44,051 bases of DNA from Oscillochloris sp. ZM17-4. Its GTDB lineage: Bacteria > Chloroflexota > Chloroflexia > Chloroflexales > Chloroflexaceae. Position 1 is the first letter of the stretch, and the number at the start of each line of letters is the position of its first letter. Both the position numbers and the translations under genes were made by a program. The notes beneath the pieces are model-generated. The model had not been told where the DNA came from. It made no database searches and saw only the letters and a list, made by a program, of their open reading frames with translations. The DNA lies in the NCBI RefSeq assembly GCF_019599295.1, contig NZ_JAIEWN010000001.1, positions 417,535 through 461,585 on the forward strand, read 5' to 3'. Of this stretch, positions 8,104-16,703 are shown one piece after another.

Positions 8104-8633
8104 TCGAGGCGTAGCGCCTCGTCGTCGCGGAGGTCGAGCGTCACCGCCGCGCGCAGCCCGCAGGCCGCCGCCAGCGCCTCGATCACCAGCTGCGTGACGA
8201 GCCCCTCCTGACCCGCTCGCCCGCGCCCCTTGCTGAGCGTGAGGGCGTATGTTCGCAGGATGCCCGCCCCACAGATCGCGATCGCGCAGCGGTCGTCGCC
8301 GCGCCGCGCCCGGTCGGTGGCGATGGCCGCCGTGCAGCCCAGCCCCAGCAGCGGCCCGCCGCCCTCGGCGAGCTCCCCCGCCCGCGCGTAGGCCCGCGCG
8401 GCCAGCGCCCGCGCCGTCGCCGCGCCCACCGCCTGGGCGGGCGCCTCGCCCAGGAACCCCGCCAGCGAGCGCGGCGCGTAGCAGTCGATCGCCTCAAGCA
8501 GCGTGCGAGAAGATCCGGGCACCCGGTGCAGCTCCCAGAGCGCCTGGCTGCCGGCGCCCGCGAATGCGTAGACGATCCGTGGCGGCGCCGCGTGGATCTG
8601 GCCGATCAGCAGCTGGTTTGGCAAAACCGTCAC
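8100..8633 (-). CDS. CinA C-terminal-like protein
   Basis: A 177-residue protein resembling the amidohydrolase-like C-terminal domain of CinA. Supporting segments are VYAFAGAGSQALWELHRVPGSS near residue 22, LLEAIDCYAPRSLAGFLGEAP at 45-66, and LLGLGCTAAIATDRARRGDDR at about 94-115, which match the family pattern PGaSRTLLEA, FLG and GCTAxlATdRxkRGdhR. CinA-type domains deamidate NMN in pyridine-nucleotide salvage; whether this shorter, divergent member does so is unknown. It starts with GTG at 8633, with AGGAAGGG eight bases upstream. It lies between two CheY-like paralogues and may be unrelated to signalling. Confidence 0.7.
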   Translation of the reverse strand: MTVLPNQLLIGQIHAAPPRIVYAFAGAGSQALWELHRVPGSSRTLLEAIDCYAPRSLAGFLGEAPAQAVGAATARALAARAYARAGELAEGGGPLLGLGCTAAIATDRARRGDDRCAIAICGAGILRTYALTLSKGRGRAGQEGLVTQLVIEALAAACGLRAAVTLDLRDDEALRLD

Positions 8634-8673
8634 CTTCTATGCCCTTCCTGTGCACCGTTCTGTCGAAACGCTC

Positions 8674-8702
8674 ACTATACATTTCCAGAGAATCTGGCAC
8701 AA
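8674..8702 (-). promoter_or_regulatory. candidate promoter of the CinA-like gene
   Basis: On the minus strand TTGTGC (8697-8702) is followed after 17 bp by TATAGT (8674-8679), which gives a leader of about 35 nt to the GTG start at 8633. Confidence 0.5.
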
Positions 8703-8765
8703 TAAAGATCCCCGATCTGGGGGTAGATACGATTAGGAATGAAACGTCCGGGAGTAAACCCTACC

Positions 8766-9149
8766 ATGGCACATGTTCTAGTGGTTGAAGATGACTGGAT
8801 GCACCGGGATTTCCTTGTCCGGCTGCTGCAGATTAAGGGCTACGAGGTACAGGTCGCCACCAGCGGCGAAGCCGCGATGAGTGAGATAGGCCGCCACGTG
8901 CCCGACGCGGTGGTGCTCGACATGGGCCTGCCCGGCATCAGCGGCTACGAGGTTGCCCGCCTGATCCGCACTGGCGAGGCGACGAGCCACCTCCCAATTG
9001 TGGCCCTCACCGCCTTCGCCCTCGGCGAGGACTACGACCGGGCCATGCAGTCTGGCTGCGATGCGTTTGAGACGAAGCCCGTCGACCTGGATGCGCTCCA
9101 CGCAAAGCTCCAGACACTCATCGAACGCCATAACGTGCAGTCTCTCTGA
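8766..9149 (+). CDS. single-domain CheY-like response regulator, coupled to kinase
   Basis: A 127-residue receiver-only protein with E8, D9/D10, phospho-acceptor D52 (VVLDMGLPGISG), T82 and K104 (ETKPVD), aligning without gaps to the regulator at 7738. The start at 8766 is chosen because the family begins MAxVLVVEDD; an ATG at 8739 in frame, with AGGA two bases before it, would add nine residues. Its TGA overlaps the ATG of the sensor kinase (TGATG at 9147-9151), so the two are translationally coupled. It is therefore the likely phosphorylation partner of that kinase. Confidence 0.9.
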   Translation: MAHVLVVEDDWMHRDFLVRLLQIKGYEVQVATSGEAAMSEIGRHVPDAVVLDMGLPGISGYEVARLIRTGEATSHLPIVALTAFALGEDYDRAMQSGCDAFETKPVDLDALHAKLQTLIERHNVQSL

Positions 9150-11035
9150 TGCAGTACCACCTGACCGCCTACGCACTCCTGCCCCTCTGCACTGCGGTGG
9201 TGTCGGCGATGCTGGCCTTCGAGACATGGCGGCGGCGCAGCGACCCGGCCAGCATATCATTTATTGCCCTGACCGTCCTGGTGTCTATCTGGAGCTTCGG
9301 CAATGCGTTCGAGCTATCGAGCGCCAATGAGGCGACGGCCTTCTTCTGGGTGCGGATCGAGTATCTGGCCATTGTGAGCGTGCCCGTGGCCTGGCTCGTG
9401 ATGATGCTCGCCTTCGCCGAGCGGCGCAACACCCTCAACAGCACCTGGATCGCCTCGCTGCTGGTCGTCCCGCTGATCACCACGGCGATCATCTGGTCGA
9501 GCGCGGCCATGCCGCTGTTCTGGCGCGAGTTTGTGATCGAGACCCTCAGCCCGCTCACGGTCATCCGGGTCGAGCGCGGCCCCTGGTTCTGGGCGCACAC
9601 CGCCTACTCCTACCTGATGCTCGCTGGCGGCACCTTTATCCTGGTGCGCAGCCTGGTGAGCGCCACGGGATTCTACCGCGACCAGAGCCTCGCGCTGCTG
9701 CTGGGCGCCGCCGCCCCCTGGCTGGTGAACATCTTCTACGTCTTTGATCTGATCCCGAGGGCCTTCCCTGACCCTACCGCCCTCGCCTTTGTGATCACCG
9801 GGCTGGCCTTTAGCTGGGCCATGCGCGACGCCGGGCTCTTCGAGCTTGGCCCGGTAGCCCACCGCGAGGTGTTCCAGCAGATGAGCGACGGCGTTGTGGT
9901 GCTCGACCCGCTCAACCGGATCGTGGATCTGAACGCCACCGCCGCCGCCGCCTTCGAGCTCCCCTCCCGCCGGCTGATCGGCCAGCCCTTCCGCCAGATT
10001 ATGGCGAACTGGCCCGATCTGATAGATCGCTATAGCGATCTGCTCACCAGCGACGAGGGCACAACAACCGAGATCGGCATCCGTGTCGGCGAGGAGCTGC
10101 TGGTCTATGATCTTCAGGTGACCATGGTCAGGGGGCCGCGCGGCAAGCTCAACGGGCGCATGCTGGTCTGGCGCGACATCACGGCGCTTAAGCAGGCCAT
10201 GGCCCGCATCGAGCTCCAGAACGAGCGGCTGGAGAACCAGGCGCTCGCCCTTCAGGAGGCGAAGGCGGCGGCCGAGGCCGGCAGTCAGGCCAAGAGCGTC
10301 TTCCTCACCACCATGAGCCACGAGCTGCGCACGCCGCTCAGCGCGATGCTCGGCTACACCGACCTGATCCAGTACGATATTGCGGAGAACGACACCGACG
10401 CCCTCAACCGCGACCTGGCCAATATCAAGATCGCCGGCGAGCACCTGCTGCGCATGATCGGCGGCATCCTCGACTATGCCAAGATCGAGGCCGGCAAGAT
10501 GAAGCTCGACCTGCAGACATTTCTCGTCCAAGGGCTAGTCGTTGAGGCCTTGGCCTCGGTTCGCCCCCAGATCGAGCGGAACACGAATCGCCTGAACTTA
10601 GAGATCGCTGCGGATGTCGGCACGATGCACGCCGATCCGATCAAGGTGCGCCAGGTGCTGATCAATCTGCTCTCGAACGCCGCCAAATTCACCCAGTCCG
10701 GGGTGGTCACGCTGCGCGTCTGGTCCACGACCGATTGCACATCGATGGATGGATCGGAGATCAGCGCTGGACAAGCTGCCAGCGCCAGCCGGAAACCGGC
10801 CATGATCTTTGAGGTGAGCGACACAGGGACGGGGATGACGGAGGAGCAGCTCAGCCAGCTCTTTCAAGACTTCACGCAGGTGATCTCCAGCCCGCCCGGC
10901 CAGATTGGCACCGGGCTCGGGCTGGCGCTCAGCCAGAAGCTGTGCAACCTTATGGGCGGGAGGATCACGGTCGAGAGCCGGCCCGGCGAGGGCACGACCT
11001 TCACGGTGGTCCTCCCCACGCAGGTTGTCGCCTAA
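9149..11035 (+). CDS. 7TM sensor histidine kinase with PAS domain
   Basis: A 628-residue kinase. Residues 1 to about 225 form the histidine-kinase N-terminal 7TM region, with segments near 5-22, 35-52, 70-90, 102-122, 148-170, 180-200 and 208-225. A PAS domain (about 240-345) opens with FQQMSDGVVVLDPLNRI. A short coiled coil leads to HisKA, with phospho-acceptor H391 in TMSHELRTPLSAMLGY. HATPase_c shows the N-box (QVLINLLSNAAKFT), G1 (EVSDTGTGM) and G2 (GTGLGLALSQKL). There is no receiver or DNA-binding output of its own, so it likely signals through the CheY-like protein whose stop codon it overlaps. Ligand unknown. The gene is convergent with a lipoprotein gene 7 bp away. Confidence 0.92.
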   Translation: MQYHLTAYALLPLCTAVVSAMLAFETWRRRSDPASISFIALTVLVSIWSFGNAFELSSANEATAFFWVRIEYLAIVSVPVAWLVMMLAFAERRNTLNSTWIASLLVVPLITTAIIWSSAAMPLFWREFVIETLSPLTVIRVERGPWFWAHTAYSYLMLAGGTFILVRSLVSATGFYRDQSLALLLGAAAPWLVNIFYVFDLIPRAFPDPTALAFVITGLAFSWAMRDAGLFELGPVAHREVFQQMSDGVVVLDPLNRIVDLNATAAAAFELPSRRLIGQPFRQIMANWPDLIDRYSDLLTSDEGTTTEIGIRVGEELLVYDLQVTMVRGPRGKLNGRMLVWRDITALKQAMARIELQNERLENQALALQEAKAAAEAGSQAKSVFLTTMSHELRTPLSAMLGYTDLIQYDIAENDTDALNRDLANIKIAGEHLLRMIGGILDYAKIEAGKMKLDLQTFLVQGLVVEALASVRPQIERNTNRLNLEIAADVGTMHADPIKVRQVLINLLSNAAKFTQSGVVTLRVWSTTDCTSMDGSEISAGQAASASRKPAMIFEVSDTGTGMTEEQLSQLFQDFTQVISSPPGQIGTGLGLALSQKLCNLMGGRITVESRPGEGTTFTVVLPTQVVA

Positions 11036-11042
11036 TGCAATG

Positions 11043-12566
11043 CTATGGCCTGCCGAGCAGCGCCTGCCACGTCGCGCAGTCGAGCGCGTCGCCGGTCGGC
11101 AGGCTGCGGCTCGCCTGGAACGCGCGCAGGGCGGCGCGGGTCTGGTCGCCGAAGTAGCCATCGGGGGCGCCGGCGGCGAATCCCTGGGCTCCAAGGCGGG
11201 CCTGGAGGTCGGCCGCGCCGGCCGAGAACACGCGCGAATCGGGCGGCTGCCAGCCGACCTGGGGCAGCAGGGCACAGTCGCCCGCGTAGAGCGGCTGCGC
11301 GCTGTCGGCCCAGCGCAGCTGCGCGCCGAAGATGTTGGTCGGCACGGCCGGCCCGCCGCCGCTGTCGAGCCATATCAGGCGGCCCGCCGAGCCACCGCCG
11401 GCGCTGTCCGAGGATGTGATCATGGCACCGCTGGCGTCGTCGCGCCAGAGCACCTCGCCGACCTGGTAGCTGTCCTGGCGCAGCGGGGTGATTGCGCCGT
11501 CGGGCGATACGCGGACCATCTGCGGGGTGAAGGGGTAGTCCCAGCTGAAGATGTCGCCCGGGGCCAGCTCGTAGAGCGCGTAGACATCGCCGTCACGCAT
11601 CTGGCGGGCGCCAGTGACGAGCGGGACATCGCTCCCCGTCTGCGCTATCAGCGCGCGCTGGGCGCCGGTCTCCGCGTCGATTTGGTTGAGCCCGTAGGCG
11701 ATGTCGGGGCCGGGGCCTCCGCCGACGACGGTGACCGCCGAGCCGTCCACGCTCCAGGCCTCGCCCTCGCAGCAGGTGGGCTCGCTGCGCGTGGGCGCGT
11801 CACCCCCGGCGCTGATGATCACCAGCTCGCCGCCGGGGATGGCCGGGCCGGCCATGTTGTAGGCCCAGAGCAGCAGCCGCTGGCCGGCCCCATCATAGGC
11901 GACGGGCGTGTAGGCCCATGCGGTGCCGTCGGGCGGCTCCTGGCCCTCTATGTCATCATCGGCGATCAGCAGGCTGGCCTGTCCAGTCTCCAGGGAGACC
12001 GCCCAGACTCCGGCGGTCGCGCCCAGCTCCGGCGCGGCGTCGTCGATGCGCACGGCCACCGTCCGCCCGTCGGGGCTCACCCGGGGCGTGCTGAGCTGGC
12101 CGGAGATCAGCTCGCGGCGCCCGCCGCCGTCGAGGGCCACCAGGGTGCGCAGGCTATCGTCGCCGTAGATGTAGGCGATCTCCCCCCCGTTGGAGGCCAC
12201 ATCGTAGTCGACCACCGGCTGCTGCTCGAAGGTGATCTGGGCGACGGTGCCGCCGTCACGCTCCACGCGCATGATCTGGCCGCCGTCGGCGGCAGTGACG
12301 TAGACCGCGGCTGGCAGCGCGGGCAGCTGAGCGATCGGCGTTGGCGTAGGCGGCGCGGCGGGCGCCGGGGTGGCTGTCGGGAAGGGCGTGGGGGTGGCTG
12401 TCGGCTGATCCGTCGCGGGCGCCGCTGTGGCCGTCGCCTCTGTCGGCGGCGCGGTCGGGGCCTGTGCGGAGGGCGGGGCGACCCCGCCGCAGGCGGCGAG
12501 GGCGAGGGTGAGCAGGAGCAGCGCGGCGGGGGCCGCGCTGCGTCGGATGTGCTCGCTGAGGCTCAT
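11043..12566 (-). CDS. lipoprotein with beta-propeller and peptidoglycan-binding domain
   Basis: A 507-residue secreted lipoprotein. The signal peptide ends in the lipobox LAAC with Cys26. A Thr/Pro/Ala-rich linker (about 30-75) follows. Residues about 85-440 contain TolB/WD-like propeller blades (repeated VSPDGRTVAVRID, SVDGSAVTVVGG, RVSPDGAITPL patterns). The C-terminal 55 residues are a PG_binding_1 domain (LQARLGAQGF ... GYFGDQTRAALRAFQ). The protein is thus anchored in the membrane, probes something with a propeller and holds the wall, as envelope-integrity proteins do (inference). Start supported by AGGTGG six bases before the ATG. Confidence 0.85.
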   Translation of the reverse strand: MSLSEHIRRSAAPAALLLLTLALAACGGVAPPSAQAPTAPPTEATATAAPATDQPTATPTPFPTATPAPAAPPTPTPIAQLPALPAAVYVTAADGGQIMRVERDGGTVAQITFEQQPVVDYDVASNGGEIAYIYGDDSLRTLVALDGGGRRELISGQLSTPRVSPDGRTVAVRIDDAAPELGATAGVWAVSLETGQASLLIADDDIEGQEPPDGTAWAYTPVAYDGAGQRLLLWAYNMAGPAIPGGELVIISAGGDAPTRSEPTCCEGEAWSVDGSAVTVVGGGPGPDIAYGLNQIDAETGAQRALIAQTGSDVPLVTGARQMRDGDVYALYELAPGDIFSWDYPFTPQMVRVSPDGAITPLRQDSYQVGEVLWRDDASGAMITSSDSAGGGSAGRLIWLDSGGGPAVPTNIFGAQLRWADSAQPLYAGDCALLPQVGWQPPDSRVFSAGAADLQARLGAQGFAAGAPDGYFGDQTRAALRAFQASRSLPTGDALDCATWQALLGRP

Positions 12567-12657
12567 AGGGTGCCACCTGTACTATCGTGATCCTTCCATC
12601 GAAGTCGTTCTGGCACCCCGCGCCCCTCCCAAGCCAGGACACCAGCGCGGATGGAGA

Positions 12658-12936
12658 CTAGTCATCAGATCCAGAGGATGAATCCCCGCCGGAGCTATCG
12701 CCATCCCACGAGCCACCGCCGCCGTGCATATCTCCCCAGCCGCCGCTGTCGTGGCTGTGGCTGTGGCTATGGCTATGGCTATGGCCCGTGTCGGAATCAG
12801 TAGGGGTGAACGAGGGCGAGGTCGGGTCGTTCCACGCATCGTGCGTCGTCTGCCCCGGGGCCTGGTGGGGGCGCAGGCGGCTGATCACGAACACGACGCC
12901 GATGATCAGGGCGGCCACTACTACAAATGATAGCAT
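12658..12936 (-). CDS. small membrane protein with His-Ser repeat
   Basis: A 92-residue protein. Residues 2-20 form one membrane helix followed by RLRPHQ, which orients the tail to one side. Residues 52-62 are an alternating His-Ser run containing six His, and the last 28 residues are rich in Gly, Ser and Asp. Such tails bind divalent metals such as zinc, nickel or copper, so a metal-buffering or sensing role is reasonable but unproven. The His-Ser run comes from a short imperfect tandem repeat in the DNA (about 12750-12785). The start has AGAGG seven bases upstream. No family recognised. Confidence 0.65.
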   Translation of the reverse strand: MLSFVVVAALIIGVVFVISRLRPHQAPGQTTHDAWNDPTSPSFTPTDSDTGHSHSHSHSHSHDSGGWGDMHGGGGSWDGDSSGGDSSSGSDD

Positions 12937-13308
12937 CGCGACCTCTTGGATAATACACCTTGGCAGCCTACTGGAAGTATAGCATGGGGGTGCGCCTCGG
13001 GTATGTTATCCTGAGGAGAGCGTCAGGGCGGAGGCAAAGCCGCCGCCAGCGGAGGCTGGGGGTGAGGGATGTGCGAGACGGTAAAGTAAAACCGGCCCTT
13101 CTGAAACCTTGTCTTTAAAGCAAATACCTGGATGGACTCAAGAACTGCCAAAACAAAGCACCTGATCGGCTCCGCGAGCGTGTGCTGGACGCGGCGACAT
13201 CATCACGGAAGCTGCGCCGGAGCCGAATTCCGTGAGCCATTACACGGAAGACGGCGCCAGCAACGCTGGCGCCGAATTCCGTGAGCCGTGCTGTGCGGGC
13301 GAGGATCC
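12937..13308. other. 372-bp intergenic region of lower GC
   Basis: No convincing gene on either strand. A minus-strand TATACT near 12975 could serve the His-Ser gene. The stretch at about 13080-13170 has clearly lower GC than its surroundings and no recognisable reading frame. The paired hairpins at 13203-13283 occupy the right end, next to the 3' end of the 5'-nucleotidase gene. Confidence 0.6.
13203..13283. repeat. two tandem hairpins sharing CACGGAA...TTCCGTG arms
   Basis: Hairpin one has arms 13203-13210 and 13228-13235 (TCACGGAA/TTCCGTGA). Hairpin two has the same outer arms at 13243-13249 and 13277-13283, plus an inner perfect 10-bp stem 13252-13261/13265-13274 with loop AAC. The 3' flank GAATTCCGTGAGCC is repeated exactly after both. 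The outer arms are constant and the cores differ, as in the palindrome family. Lying 26 bp past the 5'-nucleotidase stop, the pair may also terminate that transcript. Confidence 0.75.
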
Positions 13309-15120
13309 CTACTCGGCCTCGACGGCCTCGGCCTCGACGGCCTCGGGCAGCTCGACGCGGGCGGCGCGTCGGCGCAGGGCCAGGCCGCCGGCGAGGGCGC
13401 TGGCGCCGAGGCTGGCCAGCATGCCGAGCGGCTCAAGCAGGCCGGCGCTGGTGTTCGGCAGGGTGGCGGGCACGGTGGGGGCGGGCGTGCTGGGCGCGGG
13501 GGCCGTGGCGCCTGAGCCGGCGCCGACGGCGATGCGGCCATCGACCGCCGGGCTGACCGGCGAGTTCGCGGCGATGTAGTCCTGCACCACATCGGCCAGG
13601 ATGAGGCCGGTGTCGAGCGGGTTGCTGCCCCTGGTGAAGGCGGTGTAGCCATCGCCGCCGGTGAGCATGAAGTTGTTCGTGACCACGCGGAAAGTGGCGG
13701 CCGGGTCCATCGGTGCGCCGTTGTAGCTCACGCTGGTGACGCGGCTGTTCGGCGGCAGGGCTGGGTCGTAGGTGAAGCTGAAGCCGGCGATCTGCGGGAA
13801 GCGTCCGGCGCCGCTCTCGACCTGGCTGACGCCGTTATCGACGGCCTCCTTCACCTGAGCGCCGGTGACGTCGATTGTGGCCAGCGTGTTGCCGAAGGGC
13901 AGCACCTCGAGCACCTGGCCGACGGTGACGGGGCCGGCGGGGATGGCGGCGCGGATGCCGCCGCCGTTGGTGATCACAAGCTGGCCGCCGCGCGAGCGGG
14001 TCTTCTCCAGCATCGCGTCGGCCACGAGGTTGCCCAGGTTCGTCTCCTTGGCGCGCACGTTGGTGCGGGTGCCGTCCAGCTCGACCGCGGCCGATCCGAT
14101 CACCGTGGAGCGCAGGGCGTTCAGCGGGGCGGCGAGGACGGCGATGCGGTTCTCGAAGCCGGGGTCGGCCGCGAGCGAGGGCAGCACCTCGGTCGGGTTG
14201 CCGATGATATCGGTGACGGTGCCCTCGCTGTTAAACGACAGCGTCATGTCGCCGAGCCAGCGGCCCCACTCCCAGTCGGTGGCGACCACGACGGGCTTGC
14301 CGTCGGGGGCGGCGATCAGCTCGGGGTAGGGCGGGGTGCCCACATTGTTCATCGGGCCCATAGGGGTGTGCGAGTGGCCGCCGATGATCAGGCTGATGCC
14401 GGAGACCTGGCGGGCGATCTCGCGGTCGACCGTGATGCCCACGTGGGTCAGGCCGATGATCGTGAAGGCGCCGGCCGCCTTGAGGGCGGCGACCTGGGCC
14501 TTGGCGGCCTCGATCGCCGAGCTGAAGCTGACATCAGGCCCGGAGTTGGAGAGCTCGGCGACGTCCTCGGGGGTCAGGCTGAAGATGCCGATCTTCTTGC
14601 CGCCCTTCTCGATGATCGTGTTCGGCTTGTAGAGGCCGTCCAGGGCCGAGCCGGGCGTCACGCTGACGTTGGCGCTGAGCACGGGGAAGCTGGCGCGCTT
14701 GATGAATTCGGCCAGCGCCGCCGGCCCCTTGTCGAACTCGTGGTTGCCGATGGCCATGGCCTCGTAGCCCATCGCGTTGTAGAACTCGAGGTCGGCCATG
14801 CCGTTGTACTCGTTGAAGAAGAGCGTGCCCTGAAAAATGTCGCCGGCGTCCACCAGCAGCACGGGCAGGGGCTCGGTCGCGCGGACGTTGTCGATCAGCG
14901 GCTTGCGCCGCGAGACGCCGCCGTGCAGGAGGGCGGTGCCGTTGAGCACTGGCTCGATGCGGGCGTGGTGGTCGTTCGTGTGCAGGACGCGCATGCGGAA
15001 CGCGGGCGACTCCTGGGCCATGGCCACGCGGTAGCTGCCGTCGCTGTAGACCATGAGCAGCGCGCCGGCGCCGATGGCCATGCTGCTCTTGAGGAACTTC
15101 CGCCGTGAGATCTTCTCCAT
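13309..15120 (-). CDS. Tat-exported 5'-nucleotidase/cyclic phosphodiesterase, LPxTG-like anchor
   Basis: A 603-residue secreted phosphoesterase that releases phosphate and nucleoside from extracellular nucleotides. A twin-arginine signal (SRRKFLKSSM, R6/R7) starts the protein. The calcineurin-like metallophosphatase domain (about 42-300) shows LHTNDHHARIEP, DAGDIFQGT, GNHEFDKGP, GLTHVGI and GGHSHTP, covering the two-metal ligands. The 5_nucleotid_C domain (about 335-520) includes ETNLGNLVADAML and TNGGGIRA. The tail has LPNTS at 554-558, a hydrophobic helix and RRRA, i.e. a sortase-like sorting signal, then an unusual repeated EAVEAE tail. Export by Tat suggests that metal is loaded before export. 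An AGGAGAG site lies eight bases before the start. Confidence 0.92.
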   Translation of the reverse strand: MEKISRRKFLKSSMAIGAGALLMVYSDGSYRVAMAQESPAFRMRVLHTNDHHARIEPVLNGTALLHGGVSRRKPLIDNVRATEPLPVLLVDAGDIFQGTLFFNEYNGMADLEFYNAMGYEAMAIGNHEFDKGPAALAEFIKRASFPVLSANVSVTPGSALDGLYKPNTIIEKGGKKIGIFSLTPEDVAELSNSGPDVSFSSAIEAAKAQVAALKAAGAFTIIGLTHVGITVDREIARQVSGISLIIGGHSHTPMGPMNNVGTPPYPELIAAPDGKPVVVATDWEWGRWLGDMTLSFNSEGTVTDIIGNPTEVLPSLAADPGFENRIAVLAAPLNALRSTVIGSAAVELDGTRTNVRAKETNLGNLVADAMLEKTRSRGGQLVITNGGGIRAAIPAGPVTVGQVLEVLPFGNTLATIDVTGAQVKEAVDNGVSQVESGAGRFPQIAGFSFTYDPALPPNSRVTSVSYNGAPMDPAATFRVVTNNFMLTGGDGYTAFTRGSNPLDTGLILADVVQDYIAANSPVSPAVDGRIAVGAGSGATAPAPSTPAPTVPATLPNTSAGLLEPLGMLASLGASALAGGLALRRRAARVELPEAVEAEAVEAE

Positions 15121-15243
15121 CTCTTGGTCTCTCCTCTGCTCTTCTCTTCTATAAGTTAGGACGGGAAGGGCGGGCGTATGGTAAACCAGGAAGAGGATCT
15201 TGTAAAGGGGGGGCGAGAGCGGATTCGTCGCCCCCGCAGTGTT

Positions 15244-15290
15244 TTTCTTGTTGGGGTTGGCTGGCTTCGCCGGCCAACCCCAACAAGAAA
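15244..15290. repeat. 22-bp palindrome, loop TTC
   Basis: The arms 15244-15265 and 15269-15290 pair throughout, with a single T-G wobble (15262/15272); the loop TTC is closed by GGC/GCC. It lies downstream of the FAD oxidoreductase stop (15310) and upstream of the 5'-nucleotidase gene on the minus strand. The rest of the 189-bp gap holds purine-rich sequence without a gene. Confidence 0.88.
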
Positions 15291-15309
15291 CCGGGTCTGG
15301 GGCTTCGCC

Positions 15310-16683
15310 CTAGAGCTGCCCCACGTCGCCCCACTGCTCCAGCAGCGCCTGGTAGGCCGGGTCGGTGTAGCGCTCCAGGCGGAAGGCCGCCGCGTAGGCG
15401 GGCAGGGCCTCGCCGCAGATGTGGGCGGCCACCAGCTCGCCGGCGGCGCAGGCGCCCATCACGCCGAAGCCGGAGAGCGCGCAGACCATATAGGCGCCCT
15501 CGACCTGCATGGGGCCGATCAGGGGCCGGTTCTCGCGGGTGCGCGTGTAGTAGCCGCCGTCGAGGTAGGCCCGTGGGATGCGGCCGAAGTAGCCGCGCAG
15601 GCCGGGGAGGATGGCGCTCAGGCCGCGTATGACAATCTCGGGGAACTCGGGGTCGAGCGGCGGCGGGAAGCGCGGCTCGGCCTCGGCCTCGTTATACTCC
15701 CAGAGCATGAGCAGCTGCCGGCTGCCGCCCTCGCCCTCGGGGCGGCAGTGGGCGCTTGTGCCGAGCACCCCGGCCATCCAGGCGGTCTCCGGGTTCTCCA
15801 GCAGCGCCGCGCGCTCCTCCTCGTCCCAGCCCAGGCCGGCCGGGTCGGCCGCGATGATCATCGGCGCGTCGCGGGCCACCGCGCCCATCCCGTCGTCGAT
15901 CGATGCCTTGAGGTGGAGCTGGTTGATGATCGGCAGCTCTACGCCGAGCAGCCCGGCGACCTGGCCGGCCAGCGGGCCGGCGGCGTTCACGAAGATGGGC
16001 GTGGACAGCTCGACGCTGCCCCCCGGCGTTGCCACCGTCACCCCGGCGACGCGCCCGCCGGCCAGGGCGACCCGCTCGACGCTGCCGCGCAGCACGCGGG
16101 CGCCGGCCGCGCGGGCGCGCTCCAGCAGCAGGCTGCCGAGCTGCTGGGCGCTCAGCCAGCCGCAGCGGCGGGCGTGCAGCACGGCCAGGGTGTCCGCGCC
16201 CAGGTAGGGGAAGTGCTCCCGGATGAGCCGCTGGTCGGTGATCAGGTCGGCTCCGTCGGGCTGGCCCCGCCATCCGTGGGCCGGCGGGGGGAGGTAGGAC
16301 GACTGGCCCGGCCGGTGCTCCCGCAGCTGGCCGGCGCCCAGGCCGGTTATCTCCTCGGCGGCGCGGCGCAGATCGGCCACGCCCTCGGGGCGCGCGGTGG
16401 CGTAGAGGTAGCCGCGCCGGTTCAGCCGGATGCGGTTGTCCGTCTCCTCGGCCAGGGCCTCGATCATGTCGATGCTGCGCGACATCAGGGCGACCATCGC
16501 GTCGCCGGGGCCGGGCCACCAGTTGCGGTAGCACTCGGTCGACTTGTCGCTCGTCAGGGCCAGCGGGTCGCCCCGCTCGACCAGGACGATCTCACGTATG
16601 CCGCGGCGGGCCAGCTCATAGGACACGGCGGCCCCGGCGATCCCCGCGCCGCAGATGACGGCCTCGGCGGTATGTTGAGTCAT
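15310..16683 (-). CDS. FAD-dependent oxidoreductase (DAO family)
   Basis: A 457-residue D-amino-acid-oxidase-like flavoprotein related to glycine, sarcosine and opine oxidases. The Rossmann motif VICGAGIAGAAVSYELARR is at residues 8-26. Later hallmarks are FVNAAGPLAGQVAGLLG (second FAD contact) and GPMQVEGAYMVCALSGFGVMGACAAG near the C-terminus. The conserved LTSDKSTECYRNWW segment follows the Rossmann fold. The start at 16683 is supported by AGGAGAG; the open frame continues 215 codons further back, but that part is antisense to the dehydrogenase gene. It follows the zinc dehydrogenase on the same strand, with only the 16704 palindrome between, so the two probably catabolise one amine or alcohol substrate (inference). 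Confidence 0.88.
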   Translation of the reverse strand: MTQHTAEAVICGAGIAGAAVSYELARRGIREIVLVERGDPLALTSDKSTECYRNWWPGPGDAMVALMSRSIDMIEALAEETDNRIRLNRRGYLYATARPEGVADLRRAAEEITGLGAGQLREHRPGQSSYLPPPAHGWRGQPDGADLITDQRLIREHFPYLGADTLAVLHARRCGWLSAQQLGSLLLERARAAGARVLRGSVERVALAGGRVAGVTVATPGGSVELSTPIFVNAAGPLAGQVAGLLGVELPIINQLHLKASIDDGMGAVARDAPMIIAADPAGLGWDEEERAALLENPETAWMAGVLGTSAHCRPEGEGGSRQLLMLWEYNEAEAEPRFPPPLDPEFPEIVIRGLSAILPGLRGYFGRIPRAYLDGGYYTRTRENRPLIGPMQVEGAYMVCALSGFGVMGACAAGELVAAHICGEALPAYAAAFRLERYTDPAYQALLEQWGDVGQL

Positions 16684-16703
16684 CACTCTTTCTCTCCTAG
16701 GGT

